The notes under the pieces are model-generated. The model had not been told where the DNA came from and did not search any database. It saw only the letters and a program-made list of their open reading frames with translations. Made by a program: the position numbers and the translations under genes. Of a stretch of DNA of 64,000 nt, positions 34,281-47,405 are shown in pieces. The stretch's first letter is position 1; the number at the start of each line of letters is the position of its first letter. Origin of the DNA: Blattamonas nauphoetae. Lineage: Eukaryota > Preaxostyla > Oxymonadida. The stretch lies in the NCBI GenBank assembly GCA_033064195.1, contig JARBJD010000003.1, forward strand, positions 1 to 64,000, in the 5' to 3' direction.

Positions 34281-37200
34281 TTGCATTCTTGCATCAAGAT
34301 GGACCTCACTGTATTAAACAAAACTTGCTTGATATCTCCAAACGACTTGGGACACACCACAAAGACTTCATTAATAGTCTCGTCTGTTTCACCTTCTATC
34401 CCCCATCGTGTTTTTTCTCCGATCAAGTTGACCATCTTTCCACAGGACACGGCTCCAAACTCATCGTTTGCTGAAACACTTGATACGTCAATTAAACGAT
34501 TTGAAAGTTCATTCATAACTTCAACAACGCAATCAGACGATAAAAAACCACACCATAGAAAGGGAGCATCATTTGCCATCCCATCAAACCACGACCTCCA
34601 TCTCCTCGTCCCTCGCTCCCTTTCAGAGCTTTTTTCATCCACCTTCTTTTTGTCCTTTTCGAACATTGCCGCTTTCTCAGGCGTCACTGCGTCTTACTCG
34701 TCGTTGCTCTCTCTTCCCCACACTCACACCAAATCAAAGAAGACCCTCGACACAAATGTCCTGCACACTTCTCCGCTTCTTTTTGGGCAACTTGGAAAGC
34801 GAGAGATGGAAGACAAACGCTCTCTCCTCTTGAGTGTCCTTCAGACTGAGACAGAAAAGAGCATGGCGACCTTTGCTGGGCTGCGGAAGAGTATCGACTC
34901 GGCCCTTTCGTCTGTGGAAAGCCAGCAGAACGAAATAGCGCTCAAACAACGCACAAAGCACAAGCTGCACCATCGAGGTGAAGAAGGGAAAGGAGGAAGG
35001 CAGACAAGACAGAGAGGAAGCAGAGGTGTGGAACAGGAACGAGAGTCGTTATTCTCCGAAACACCATCGTTCCCTCCGCCATCATCACCCACAGACACAT
35101 CCGTCGCACACTCAGCCCCTCTCTCGCCTCTCCACCCCATCGCTCTCTTCGCGTCGACATCGTCCATCTCTCTCGTCCCACTCTCTCTCAACCAGAGCCT
35201 CCGAAGCCGTCCTCATCGACGCCGCATGTTCGGTCCAGAACATATCAAGCCAATCACATCCACCCGCTCGACCCTCCGCTCGCGATCTCTGGATCCTCCT
35301 CGCTGGAGGAGAAGAGACAAGGATGTCCCATCTGAACTTCCTGACAACGAAGACTTCGCTCATACCATAAATCTGAGAGATCAAATCCACGTCTGGCAGG
35401 AGGCTCTCCTCTCATCGTCGCTTCCTCCGCTTTTCATGAGCGATCCACACATGACTCTCCTCTTCCAACTCCGCTCCTATCTCGGATCGCTCCACTACTA
35501 CTCCAGACAAACAAAGCACACCCACTCTGCCAACCAGAACATCCCACAGAAAAGAAGAAAGTCTCTCCCTCCACCCCTCCTCCATGTACCTCTCCTGATG
35601 TCTTCCTTCCACTTCTCTACACATCCGCCACCAAGTCGGTGGACTTTCAACAATACGTGCACGTTTTCTTCGATCTCCACCCAGTTGCAGGTCATCTCCC
35701 TTCTCCATCTTCTCACTATCGAAGGCTTCCCTTCGTCTCCAACATATCTCCGTTCGACCCGGCACGTCACACAGCGCTTCATCGAAAACATTTCCACTCT
35801 CTCGCAAGAGTCACCCAAACGTCCACTTCGCATCCTGACGAACGCCCGTCTCGCACTCGAAAGACATCAGAGGGCAATTAGACCGGATCTTTCTCAGCTC
35901 CTCGCACACATCTCCAACTCCATCGACAAGACTATTCTCTCAACCTTACGGCGTCTTTACCCCAAAACTCAGACACATCTGAAGCATCAATCGATGGAAT
36001 GGCTGATCCAAACCATCGCCATCCTGTCTCTTTCCCCAAACATTTTGATCGCTCAATCAGATTCTACGTCCACACTGCCATTCACCGACTCTCCAATTCA
36101 CCGCTTCTTCTCGCACTCGTCTGCAGTTCACAAATCTCAACTGCGACGAGGAAGTCGGGCGAGTTTCGATCGAAACAGCTCGGCGCATTCTCACACCCTC
36201 ACTCTTCAAGACGCCTCGACCTTCATTTCCAGCCTCGTCTTCCTCTTCCTCTGTCCTCCACGCTTTTTTGAAGACAGCTTTGCCATCCCGTCAATGACAG
36301 GGGTGCGCCAACTCGTCGACCAGCTTCGTTTAGAAGAGATCGTGCGACAACAAGTGTGTGGCGAAGATTTTCAGAAGGAACAGTCTGGAAAGATTCCTCG
36401 AAGAGTACAACACCCTCTCCAAATCCTCATGCATCCAACCCACCTCCCGCCATCTGGAGTGTTCTCCTCATCAGCCCTCGTCGGATCTCTGCCGCTCCTC
36501 CAGTCGCACCACGTTCTTGAGCGCCGTATTGCTGAGGTGGAGTCGCAAGAGCAGAATCAACCGTCTGCTCCGTCTTCAGAAAGTCTCGATGAAGTCAAGA
36601 CTTCCATTCAGGACATCCATCCAACTGAGCTTCTGGTAATTCCTTCCGCACCCGCGTCGGATCACTTTGAAGCATCCACTCCAGCCTCCAATTTCGGAGG
36701 GCACCTCCTTCTTCCACTCGACCCAGATGACCATCCTATCAGACCGATCATCAATCAACTTCAAGCAACTTCACCACTCCAAACAAGTGCTCTCGTTGGA
36801 ACTCCATCGTCGGATTCCTCCATCTTCGTCACATTCAGCATCCCCTCGTCTCCAATCTCACTGGATCTCGCCTTTGAACAAATGTCAGTGCAGTCTTTCA
36901 CAAACCCCCTGTTCCACTTCCCCCAAGCTGACACTCCTCCCGCCCAACTCGCAAAACCACAGCGGTCAGTCATTCTGCAAACTCTGCGAGTTCTCTCTTC
37001 GACACTTTACAAGGCACAGATCCAATTTCGGACGCTTCTCAAATTACATGCTCTTCTCCTCTCAGTTCCCAAGAAATCAACTCCACAAAATGACCTCGGC
37101 AGAAGCGTTGTCTCTCTCCATTCGTCCACCATGGATGAGTCGACACTTTTCCGCGAGCTCTCTCTCATCTTTCCAGATTCACCCAGTTTTGGCCAAGGAG

Positions 37201-40032
37201 AAGCCAGTCCTGAGAAACAGCATGGATCCACACAGAGTCTCCAATTGACGACAGAGAGGACACCACAAAGGACTCATATGAGCACCAGACAGCCAATAAA
37301 ACCCGAAGACCCTTCTCTCCCCTTCTCAGACCCGTTTGTTCGAGATATGAACGAAACTTTTGAGGTTTGATTTCTTCGTTCTCATTTTTTGTCCTGTATC
37401 ACATAGTTCCAAATATTTGTTCCTTTTTCATCACCGTTTTCACCTTCATATCTCAAAGCAACAGCTGCTATTCTCCCAATTGTGTCGTCTCCCCTCACCA
37501 CTAGCGTCGAGTCCTCCTCGCTCTCTTCGTCATCTTCTTCACTCTCTGATGAACCAGACACTGACGCTATGACGTCAGAACGCAGCAATTTCCCGTTCAG
37601 TCAGGAATCGTTTCCATCAAGTCTTATTCTCCACTTCTCCCCATTCTTCTCCTCTCAACGTCCCGTGTCGACATTCTTCGAGTCCACCGGTTTCTTTCTT
37701 CTGCTCTCAACAATCGAAGCAGCATTTTCGTCGTTTCTCGCGTCCATCCCAACGCTCCTCGTCCTGATCAAGACCCAACCCATCTTTCCCCATTTACCAC
37801 CGCAGTCCACATCGGATGCCTCCCAGCCAACGACCCAACTTCCAACAAATGTTTCCTCAATCAGTAAAGACCTTCCCACGCCAATCAGTCCCTCCTCTCG
37901 CCATCTCCAACGAACCACCAGACAGTCCTTGCCATCTCTTCATCTCACAGTGCCTTTCACTAGCACTCGTCGCCAATCATCGATCCTCCTCAGGCCGCCT
38001 CCTCCCAAATCGCCATCCGTTTCTGTTGTCCTTGGCCCACTTGCACTTGCACCTCCACGCAAGTCCATCCCTCGAACAGCGGACCGTCTGCCGAAGCCCG
38101 CAGATCTTCTCCTCTTCTCCGAATCCCCTTTCACATCTCAATCTCCTCCCTCCCCGCTCGACCTCGCTTGCTTCCTCCGTCTTCGAATGAACGTGTCTTC
38201 TTCAATCATCACTCGTACTATTCGCTCCTTCATTCACAGAAAACAACTTGTGGAACAAGATCTCATCTGTTCATTCTCGGAAAAGGCAGAAGAATACGTC
38301 CACTCGCAAATCAGGCAGTCCATCCAGCAACAGATCTCTCGACGCCCTTCAACCAGTGCCCACTCCGCGTCCTCAACCGCTGGCGAGACAATGAACGAGA
38401 ATGACATGGCTGCTCTCAACATGATTACTCCTGTCGTCCCAACTTTTGTCCTCGAGCGGATTGTGGGACGGCGACTGTTGGCTCCCTCTCAATTTGTCGC
38501 AACTATCATCATTGCTCAGAGTTGTGTTCGAGGCTGGCTCGCTCGGAAACGATATTCCCTCGTGCGACATGCTGGCGAGATTATTGTGAACAGTACGTTC
38601 TCTCTTGTTTCTACCAACATCTTTTCTCTTCTTCAGGTGTGTACATCGCGGTGGCTCGTCGACAACTGAAAGCACGTCGAGAGCAGCGCATCCTCCAAAA
38701 CGTCCAGCGACACCGATATCTATCTCGAACAAGATTGAAGATCAGTCAACAAGCCCGAACAAGTCTGCAACACGTCACATCCTCATTTTTGCCACCCTGT
38801 TCCTCTCTAGTCTCTGAATCCTCAACAAAAGACAGAATGGCCCTCGCCCGTCTTCTTCTTCTCGTTCATCAATCTCAGAACCTCATCTCTGGTTTGTCCA
38901 TCCTTGTCCTCATTATTTTCCCTGCCAGAGGGATTGCTTCAGACGCCTCAACTTCACACCAACCCATCCACTGCTCACCCCCATCTGTTTCCACGGCCTG
39001 ATTCCATTGTGGCAGCCTCGTTTCCCACTCTCCCTCCGCATCAACCGAATCTTCAACTCCCGTCGTCGTCCTTCTCAACACTCCCACCACCCTCTCGACT
39101 AGCCACAAATCCTCTTCCATCAGTGTCACCGCCTCCAACAAGCTCTTTTGTTGAATCAACCTCGGATCCTCTCCACTTTCGGCTGGGAACAGTTCTCTCG
39201 CTCTTCGAGAGCACACTTGCCAACGCTACGCGAAAACGGGGAGAAGAACGATCTTCTCGGCTCTTGCACTCGATCATCTCGTGTCAAATTGAAAGTGTGT
39301 CACTTTTCTCATTCATCTTGTCGCAGGCTGGCAGAATCAACGCAAACAGATCTCCGAAGAGACGGACTGGCCGGACAGGCACGCCGAAATGGAGATGCCC
39401 ATGTTCTCGTCGAACACTGACTTTCGGGCGTTCCTTTTTGACAATGAGCCTCAACATGGCCAACCAGAATCATTGTTTCATGATTCTTTTGCAGCTTTCG
39501 GCAACAGAAGACAGAGAAAGGGTGAGAGAGAAGAAGCACAACGAAAAGCAGTTTGGGGAAAATGGATGGCCCTCCACAAAGTGGGAGAGACCAAGCATCC
39601 AGAAAGAACACACGTCAAGCCTCGTATCGCATTCTCTCTTCTTCTCCATTTCATCGCTCTCTCTTCTCAGTCAAGGAAGATCATTCAGTTCTGTTTCGTC
39701 TCTTTGAATGGCCTTCAGTTCCTGTCGAGCTTCTCGAAGGTGCTCTCAAAGTGAATGACGGAACATCTGATTCCACACAAAACAACCGATCTCATCCGAA
39801 AGAAGAAGACCAATCACGACGCAACTCACAATTTGGATGGAATGTTTTCCTCGAACCGGAAGGGCTGGGCACAAATAAGTTGGGTGGAACACAGGAGACT
39901 TTTTGTGATGGGAATTGGGAAGAAGATAAAGACGCTCAATTTCTTCGAGCATCGTGGGATGCCCGGCACAAGAAAGAGAAAGAAACTCATCATCGGACTC
40001 ATTCGAAGCCAAGCTCCTTAAACCGCGCATGA
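34281..40032 (+). CDS. very long IQ-motif protein, six exons
   Basis: The exons are 34,281-37,364, 37,407-38,592, 38,637-38,891, 38,929-39,294, 39,327-39,623 and 39,671-40,032. The introns are 32-47 nt, all GT-AG with pyrimidine-rich acceptors, and the total is 1,850 codons with TGA. The start is uncertain: the ATG at 34,806 opens a more typical sequence (MEDKRSLLLSVLQTETEKSM). Most of the protein is Ser/Pro-rich and basic. A calmodulin-binding IQ motif, IIIAQSCVRGWLARKRY, lies near residue 1,400, followed across a splice site by a basic helix. The C-terminal part is a mixed charged domain. No motor, kinase or other enzyme domain is seen. A cytoskeletal or calmodulin-regulated scaffold is my inference. 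Confidence 0.75.
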
Positions 40033-43000
40033 TTTGAGAGATGGCCAAAAATTTTAGAAAACTTGCTCCCATCCCCCTGACCGCAATATCGTTCAATATT
40101 TGTTAATTTGACAGAATTCTGGGATAAAACGAGAATAGGTACGAAAATGAGTGTAAAGTGAAGTGACTCCTACTCTTCAAGAGTTGGGTGATTCTAAATG
40201 AATTGTTACCCGCGTATTTTCTTCTGCAAGACGTGCAGAAACTCTCTGCAATTTTCAGAGCACTCATATTCTCCTCCCCTCGACATGATGAAGGTGTTTT
40301 TTGTCCTTCTGACTCTTCATACATTCTTTTGCATCTGATTTGGGAGATTTTCTATGATATGTCCAATTGGAACGAAACACCTCTCAAACATTGATTTTTA
40401 GAAAAATTGCATGAAAAAAAGATTTTAAGTGAGATGGAGGGAAATAATTTTCGGTTTTTTGTCCTAGAGCTTGTCTTTGTCGATCATGTCTTCGTTTCAA
40501 TAGTCGATGTTGAACAGTAATTAGAGGTTTAAGAGGCAACAATTCAATCAATGTCTTCAACGAAATGATAAAAGTGTGATTTAGTCAAAGAGGGAAAGAT
40601 TGAAGGATGAATGATCAACCCTTAAAATTCGTTTGTGGACACCTCATAAAAAAGTACCCATTTCTGCATTCAGTCGACATTTTTCACCCAGACTTGTCTA
40701 TACCTCCAAACATGTTCAAGTATCTCGTTTTAACACAAACTTTGAAGCGGAAAACCATCGCTTGAACAGTATATATATTCTCATCTTCGCTTTCCAAGTC
40801 TTTGTTTCCATCATCTTTGATCCAACAACGAAACTTGACATCTCATTGATTGATTGCAATTTTGAGGTTTTCCAACTCTTTTCCTTCAACTTTCTCATTC
40901 AGATCTGGTGATCACGTTCTTCCCCTCAAACAATTGACTTGTGAATTCTGATCTTCCTCCCTCTTCTATTGTAACCCTCAAAAATGATATCCATTCACAA
41001 ATTCGCCTCAAACATACCATATGGACATATTCGGATTACTTTATGAAGATATCGCCTCTCTGACGCGAGGAAGTCAATCCATGTTTTTCAAGACTTTTTG
41101 AATGATTCGTGCTTTCGATTCGCTTTTTTCTCACATTTCCGTTCTTTTATATCGTTTTACACCATCGGTTGATTTTCTGGCACGTTTTGGGGAAATAAAT
41201 GTGAAAAAAAGCCCCAATCAGAATAGGGCTCTCTCGAACGCGATCAAAACAAAATCTCTAAAATTTAGTACTTTTCTGTTCTGAAAATCTCTGACAGCTA
41301 ATTCTACAAAAATTTTTTTTTGAGACGCACCATTGTCTTTTGTAACATTTCATTTAGAATCACCCAGTTGAGCAAGTGACTTGAAGATTTTGTGTCATGC
41401 TTCCTAGCTGTCGTCTCTTCATCACGACTCCCTGATTGTGTGGGATGAAGATTCTGGAGATTTTGTATCTGGTCACTGGATATCGTTCTACATTTTCTCC
41501 TTGTAGCCTGCTCGTACGGTCCATCTCTCAACCTCCACCAAAACTAATATGTATGCATATTTCATGATATCGCTTTTTCTCTCGTCCTAATTCCGGAATT
41601 TAACTGCCTTTTTTGTTTGTTGTTGCAACAGACCTCACTACATAGGTGGAAATCAAGTCTGTTCTCCGCTGAGCTCTTCAGAAAGAAGACAAAATGGTAT
41701 AACAATCATCTAAATGGAAGAATATGGAAAAAAGAGTCGAAATAGCATGCTCTGCCATTTTCATTGATCAATATCTCATCTTTGTCCAATTATCAGTTCT
41801 GAAAGATGATTACTCATTCTCGCTGAAAAAGCCAGCCAGGAATAAAACATGAAAGAAGAAGAATATACATATGATGGAAGCGAAGATAATGAGGGCACAA
41901 GTCGCAGAGGACTCCTCCATTCGACAAGGGGGATATATCATGAACACCAGTTTTTCAGACTATTGATTTTAAGACAGATTAAATTTAATCGAATGTGACT
42001 AATCATATCGAAATGAAGCTGTTTTGACGGACAAGAGCACATATAGTCTTCTTGGGGATAAAAAGGCTTTTTTGCAAGTTTTCTAAAATTTGTGTGAAAT
42101 GGGACCCAATCTTCTTAACTTTGTTCCCTCCATAGTTACACTCCTGAAATTGTATCATGCAACTTTCCGTTGTCCATTTCTCAATTTCGCTTCTAAATCA
42201 CAGAGCCATGTTACCCATATTTCATTTTTTGGGCTTCACAAAACACGCGAATTACCAAACCGAAACCCAAAAGTGAAGAAGAATGAATAGATGATGAAAG
42301 AACAGAATCGAACCGAAGCGGGATTGCGACGGATCAAAGGTGGTCTGGCCAAATTTTCTTGTTTCATTGGTTGATCTGTCTTTTTCATTATTTTGCTCGC
42401 TTTTCTTCATTTTTAGACTTTTATTGTAGACCTGTCTTACAGGAACAATATCCTTGAAGAAATTTCCGAAACATCACGGAAACAAGGAAAAGACAAACTG
42501 GGTTGGAGGGATCGCGGACAGAAGACTGTATCAAGCACTTCCAGAGTGAAGCATATCTTCATCAACAGGGTATTCTCTTTTTTTCTTCCATAATCGAATC
42601 AATATCGTCAAAGAAAACAGGCTCAAGTGCGGCAGTCACTCGTGAAATGAGCCATCCCTATCTCACGATCGCTTCAGTGGAAGTTTCTAATTTTCTAGAA
42701 TTGATAACGATGAACAGTATTAATCAGTTACACACCATATTTAGCACTTTCTACTGACGAGTTTCCACGGGGTGAAACCGCCTCCAATTATCGCTACACA
42801 TCCGAAGATCAGCGTTGATGACTACGCCAGCTTCTTGACTTCGAATGCAATAGTCTGACATTCTTTTCTCATTTCCTCACTCTCCTTTTATCAAAAAGTG
42901 AAGATCTTCCGTTGATGCCAATTTCCTCAAATAAAAGGAATGTCATCTCGACAACTAGAATTTTGGAGAACATTAACCTCTATTTCAACAACAGTGCGGG

Positions 43001-43306
43001 CTAAAATACTTTTACAATTTTTTGTGGAGATAAAGTCTCATTTTCAGTGTTCGATTTCTGGATATTAAAGCATTTTCACGTTTAATGGACACTATTTCTG
43101 AAATAGTCATGAGTGATTAGTGGTCTCCAAAAAATTAGGAAGGATACAAAAGTTGGGTCCCATTTCACACATTTTTGGCCAGATTGGCTTGCTTGTCCAC
43201 GCTTTTCGAATGTTTTTCTGAGGCGATTTCGGAAAAGTTGATAAATTTCAATCGTCAGTACATGGAGAGGATAAAATGACATGAGATGACACATAAAGGA
43301 AAGATA
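40033..43306. other. 3.3 kb without a recognised gene
   Basis: Both strands carry only short AT-rich open frames with no domain match. One structured feature stands out: a perfect 19-bp inverted pair, tgtgtgaaatgggacccaa at 42,091-42,109 with its complement at 43,153-43,171. It could mark the ends of a roughly 1.08-kb non-coding element. The rest may hold 3' sequence of the flanking genes. Confidence 0.5.
42091..43171. repeat. 19-bp perfect inverted repeat pair, 1.08 kb apart
   Basis: tgtgtgaaatgggacccaa at 42,091-42,109 has its exact complement at 43,153-43,171. Flanking similarity extends only a few bases. The interior is non-coding and AT-rich. It may be a decayed non-autonomous transposon. 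Confidence 0.55.
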
Positions 43307-46300
43307 TTACTGGTTCTTTTCGAGAACGAACATCTTTAGCATTCTGTGAGTGACAAGGAAACCACCAAACACGTTGATGCTGGCAAAGAAGATAGCGATT
43401 GCACCCATGATGAAGGTTGGTCCAAGGAATGGGGCAACGAGCTCGACAATACCACCAGAGACGATGATACCAGAGACTGCGTTTGTGACGGACATGAGTG
43501 GGGTGTGGAGTGATGGGGTGACGTTCCAGATGACCATGTAACCGATGAAGATGGCAAACACGAAGATGATGATCTCAGTGAGCATGTCAAATGGCATGTA
43601 GACAGAGCAGACGAGGAGGACGAGGAGAACTGTGGCAAAGAGGATCCACTTTGTGTAGAACCACCATCCACGACCTTTCTTCTCTTTCTTTCCTTCAATA
43701 GCGCTAGTATCTGGTTTCTTGAGGGATTCAGTCGGCTTGGCAGCAGGCTTTGGCTTGGCATCACCTGATGGCTTGGCAGCGGTGACGGACACAGTGCGGT
43801 TGGGGTCGAAGACAATCTCGCCCTGAGCAACACAGAGGGAACCATAGATGATTTCGTTAGATTGATTCACAGAGAAGTTCTCGCCCTTGCCCATTTCGTC
43901 GAGGAGATGGCAAAGGTTGTTCGAGTACAGAGTGGATGACTGGGTGGCCATCTTGGATGGGAAGTCTGTTTCTCCAACAATTGTGACACCGTTGGAAGTC
44001 AAGATGGTCTCACCAGGCTTGGTCAGGACACAATTTCCACCAGACTCGGCAGCGAGATCAACGATGACAGATCCGTTCTTCATGCCAGCAACGGTATCCT
44101 CGAGGAGGAGCTTGGGAGCTGGCTTGTTGGGGATGAGAGCAGTGGTGATGATGATGTCAACATCACGAGCTTGCTCCTTGAACAGTTCCATTTCTCTGCG
44201 GATGTACTCCTCAGACATGGTCTTTGAGTAGCCTCCTGTTGTCTCTCCTTCTTCCTCGATGTCGACAGTGAGGAATTCTCCTCCCATTGACTCGATCTGT
44301 TCACGCACAGCAGTTCGAGTATCGAAGGCACGGACAATGGCTCCGAGACCCTTGGCAGTTCCGATGGAAGCGAGACCAGCAACACCAGCACCGATGATGA
44401 GAACTTTGGCAGGTGGGACTTTACCAGCAGCGGTAATCTGGCCAGTCATGTAACGTGGGAAATAGTTGGCAGCTTCAATGACAGCACGGTATCCGGAGAT
44501 GCCAGCCATGGAAGAGAGGACATCGCACTTCTGAGCACGAGAAATACGAGGGATCTTGTCCATAGCAATGGCAGTAACACCAGCTTTCTTGAGCTCCTCA
44601 AGGAGAGCTGGATTTTGGGCGGGGTAGAGGTAGGAGATGACGATCTGGCTCTTGCGCATCATCTGAGCTTCGTGCTTCTTGTACAGTGGGTGGATCATTG
44701 GGGCACGGACCTTCAGGACGATCTCGACTTTCTTGTACAGCTCTTCGGCTGTTTGGACGATTGTGGCTCCGACCTTGGTGTAATCCTCATCAGAGAACTT
44801 GGCGTTGACACCAGCATCGTGTTCAATGAAGACTGAGAAGCCCATTTTGCGCATCCAGATGACTGATTCTGGGGTGGCAGCAACACGGCATTCACCTTCG
44901 AAGACCTCCTTGGGAACACCAATGGAGTGCTTGGGGTCTGGGAAGGATTCTGGAAGTTGGTATGTGGATTTCTCTTCTTTCTTGAGGGGGGTTTCCTCAG
45001 TTGGCTTAGCTGGAGCATCTGAGCCATCTTCGCCAAGGAGTTTCATGAGGTCAGTATTGAGTTTCTCAACAACGGTAAGGGCATTGCCATAGAGCATGCG
45101 GGAGTTCTCCTTGTAGAAGAGAGGGTTGTCAACACCAGCATAGCCAGTTCCTTGACCACGTTTGATGATGATTGTGTTCTTGGCCTTCCAGCATTCGATG
45201 ACGGGCATACCAGCGATTGGCGAGTTGGGATCATCTTGAGCAGATGGGTTGACAATATCGTTGGCACCAATGACAACGGCGAGGTCAGTTTTGGGGAAGT
45301 CTGGGTTGATTTCGTCCATCTCAAGCACAATATCGTATGGGACACGGGCCTCAGCAAGGAGCACGTTCATGTGACCTGGGAGACGTCCAGCAACTGGGTG
45401 AACAGCGAAGCGGACATTGATGTGATGTTTGCGGAGGAGCTTGGTGATGGAAGCAACGGCGTGTTGAGCCTTTCCTGCTGCCATACCGTAACCTGGGATA
45501 ATGATGACATTCTTGGCAGCAGCGAAGAGCTTAGCAGCGTCTTCACCGTTGATTGGTTTGAGCTCTCCCTCGACTGGAGCGGCAGCAGCACCACCATCAC
45601 CACCGAAGCCACCAATGAGGACATTGACGAAGGATCTGTTCATGGCTCTGCACATAATGTAGGAAAGAATGGCACCAGAAGAACCGACAAGAGCACCAGT
45701 GACCACAAGGGACATGTTGTTGAGCATGAGACCTGAAGCAGCAGTTGCCCATCCAGAGAGGGAGTTGAGCATTGAAACAACAACAGGCATATCAGCACCA
45801 CCAATGGACATGATCACATGGAATCCGAGGTAGAGGGCAAGAAGACAGCCGAACAAGAGGTTGACGAGCTGAGCAGTATGCGAGAAGCCGTATGTGTAGA
45901 GGCAGAGGGAGATAACCATGGTGAGCAAGAGGGCTCCAGTGAACCAATGACGGAATTTTCCACCAATGAGGAGTGGTTTAGAGCGAATTTTGGCCGAGAG
46001 TTTCCCGTAGGCGATGAGTGATCCTGACAGGGTCATGGCACCAATGAAAACACCGAGGTATGTCTCGGCGTTGTGGAGGCCAAGGGCAAATTTGGATGGG
46101 AACTCATGAACGTTGAAGAAAGCACCGAAGCCAATGAGGGTAGCTGCAACTCCGACAAATGAGTGGAGAAGGGCAATCAATTCAGGCATGGCTGTCATGA
46201 CGACCTTCTTGGCAACATACAGACCAATGCATGCGGCGGGTGTAATCATGAGGAGGAAAGTGATGAAGATCTTCATGTAGCTGTAGTGCATAAAGCGAGC

Positions 46301-46686
46301 CTCGTTCCACGCATCCACGAGGGCAAGGATGATACCGAATGTCATACCAATGACACCATACCAGTTACCGGTTTTGGCTGATTCCTGGTTACTCAGACCA
46401 CTGTGATATTGAACGTTGAATAAAAATAGAAAAAAATGAGTTGTAGATTAATCTCGATTTCAAACAGATAATGACTCTCAATGATACGAATCGTATAAAA
46501 ATAAGAAGAAGAGTTCAATCGTCAGTGACGACAATTGGTACTGAGAGAAAATGGAGGTGTTCGGCGTGTTCGGGCAAACCTGAGTGTCCAGATGAAGAAG
46601 ATACATGAAATCAGGTAACCAGAGATAATAACGTTGTGCCAGCTCATAAGCTGTGCTGGAGCATCCTGAAGGATTTGTGTAATCAT
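43307..46686 (-). CDS. proton-translocating NAD(P) transhydrogenase, PntB-PntA fusion
   Basis: Two exons (46,686-46,580 and 46,400-43,307) across a 179-nt intron give 1,066 residues. The order is beta then alpha: membrane helices (about 1-280), then the NADP-binding domain III (IIIPGYGMAAGKAQHAV, VIGANDIVNPSAQ, KRGQGTGYAGVDN). The alpha NAD-binding domain I comes next (GVPKEVFEGECRVAATPE, VLIIGAGVAGLASIGTAKGL), and last the alpha membrane helices ending GGFLVTHRMLKMF. It couples hydride transfer between NADH and NADP+ to proton movement across a membrane. The reversed single-chain order is known in Entamoeba and some other protists. No mitochondrial targeting peptide is apparent; the N-terminus reads like a membrane anchor. 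The gene ends in TAA. Confidence 0.95.
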
Positions 46687-46931
46687 TTCAGACACAAATT
46701 CGTTGATCAGAAACTCCCTAAATGTCCTTGATCACAGTTATGGGAACCAGTATCTTTTCATCAAACTGAAGAGATGACACAATGAACGAACATATTAAAC
46801 AATAAATTGCACGCATTGAGAAAATTGAGTAGAACTTGGGGATTCAGACGTGAAAAACAGGCGAAAGAGAAAGAAGGGAAAGGGGTCAGCCTGTGGTTGG
46901 TGTATGAAGGAACCTGAAAAATGCCGAGAGC

Positions 46932-47405
46932 TTACTTTTCTTCTTTCATTGACATGATTGCTTCGATGCCCATCGCCTTCATGGTGCACACAATCAAGTC
47001 CTTGCCCTCTGCAAAGGCGGCTCTGACCTCATCTCCGAAGTCGTCTGCGGGGATCTGGAGATCCTCACGCATAATCCCGTCCTCGCCCATCAACGAGCAG
47101 AAACCGTCGTCGTCAATATCCGTCAACTGGTAATCCGCACGAATGACATCGGGCTGGGGGATTGAACGGGAAGTCTGATAGATGGCTTCGTACTTCTTCC
47201 CGTTGAAGAGATCAATTGAGGTGATTTTCATTTTCGCAGAACCATGCTTTCCTGGTTTCGAGATTTTGGTCTCGACAACTTTTGAAGGACGGTCACGCAT
47301 AGCGACCACTGTTCCAATGCGCACGTCGTTCACGGCAAGAGGGCGACATTGGGACGACGAATCGTCAACTCCCTCGAACTCCTCCCCAGAGAAATCATCA
47401 GACAT
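46932..47405 (-). CDS. EIF5A: translation initiation factor eIF5A
   Basis: A single exon of 157 residues, normal for the family. The SH3-like N-domain carries the hypusination loop SKPGKHGSAKMK, with the modified Lys at residue 53. VETKISKPGKHG precedes FNGKKYEAIYQTS, and the OB-like C-domain follows (QLTDIDDDGFCSLM, LQIPADDFGDEVRAAFAEGK). eIF5A acts on ribosomes in elongation and termination, after deoxyhypusine synthase and hydroxylase modify it. The ATG at 47,405 is the only sensible start. The gene ends in TAA, which supports the standard code for the host. Confidence 0.96.
   Translation of the reverse strand: MSDDFSGEEFEGVDDSSSQCRPLAVNDVRIGTVVAMRDRPSKVVETKISKPGKHGSAKMKITSIDLFNGKKYEAIYQTSRSIPQPDVIRADYQLTDIDDDGFCSLMGEDGIMREDLQIPADDFGDEVRAAFAEGKDLIVCTMKAMGIEAIMSMKEEK

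Noticed and set aside
43307-43309. TAA/TAG as glutamine throughout the genome
   Set aside because: Transhydrogenase and eIF5A end naturally at TAA by family length, and the 5-kb genes contain no in-frame TAR, so a genome-wide recoding is not supported.
43350-45736. Several plus-strand open frames up to 194 codons opposite the transhydrogenase
   Set aside because: Antisense shadows of a highly conserved enzyme gene with strong codon bias.
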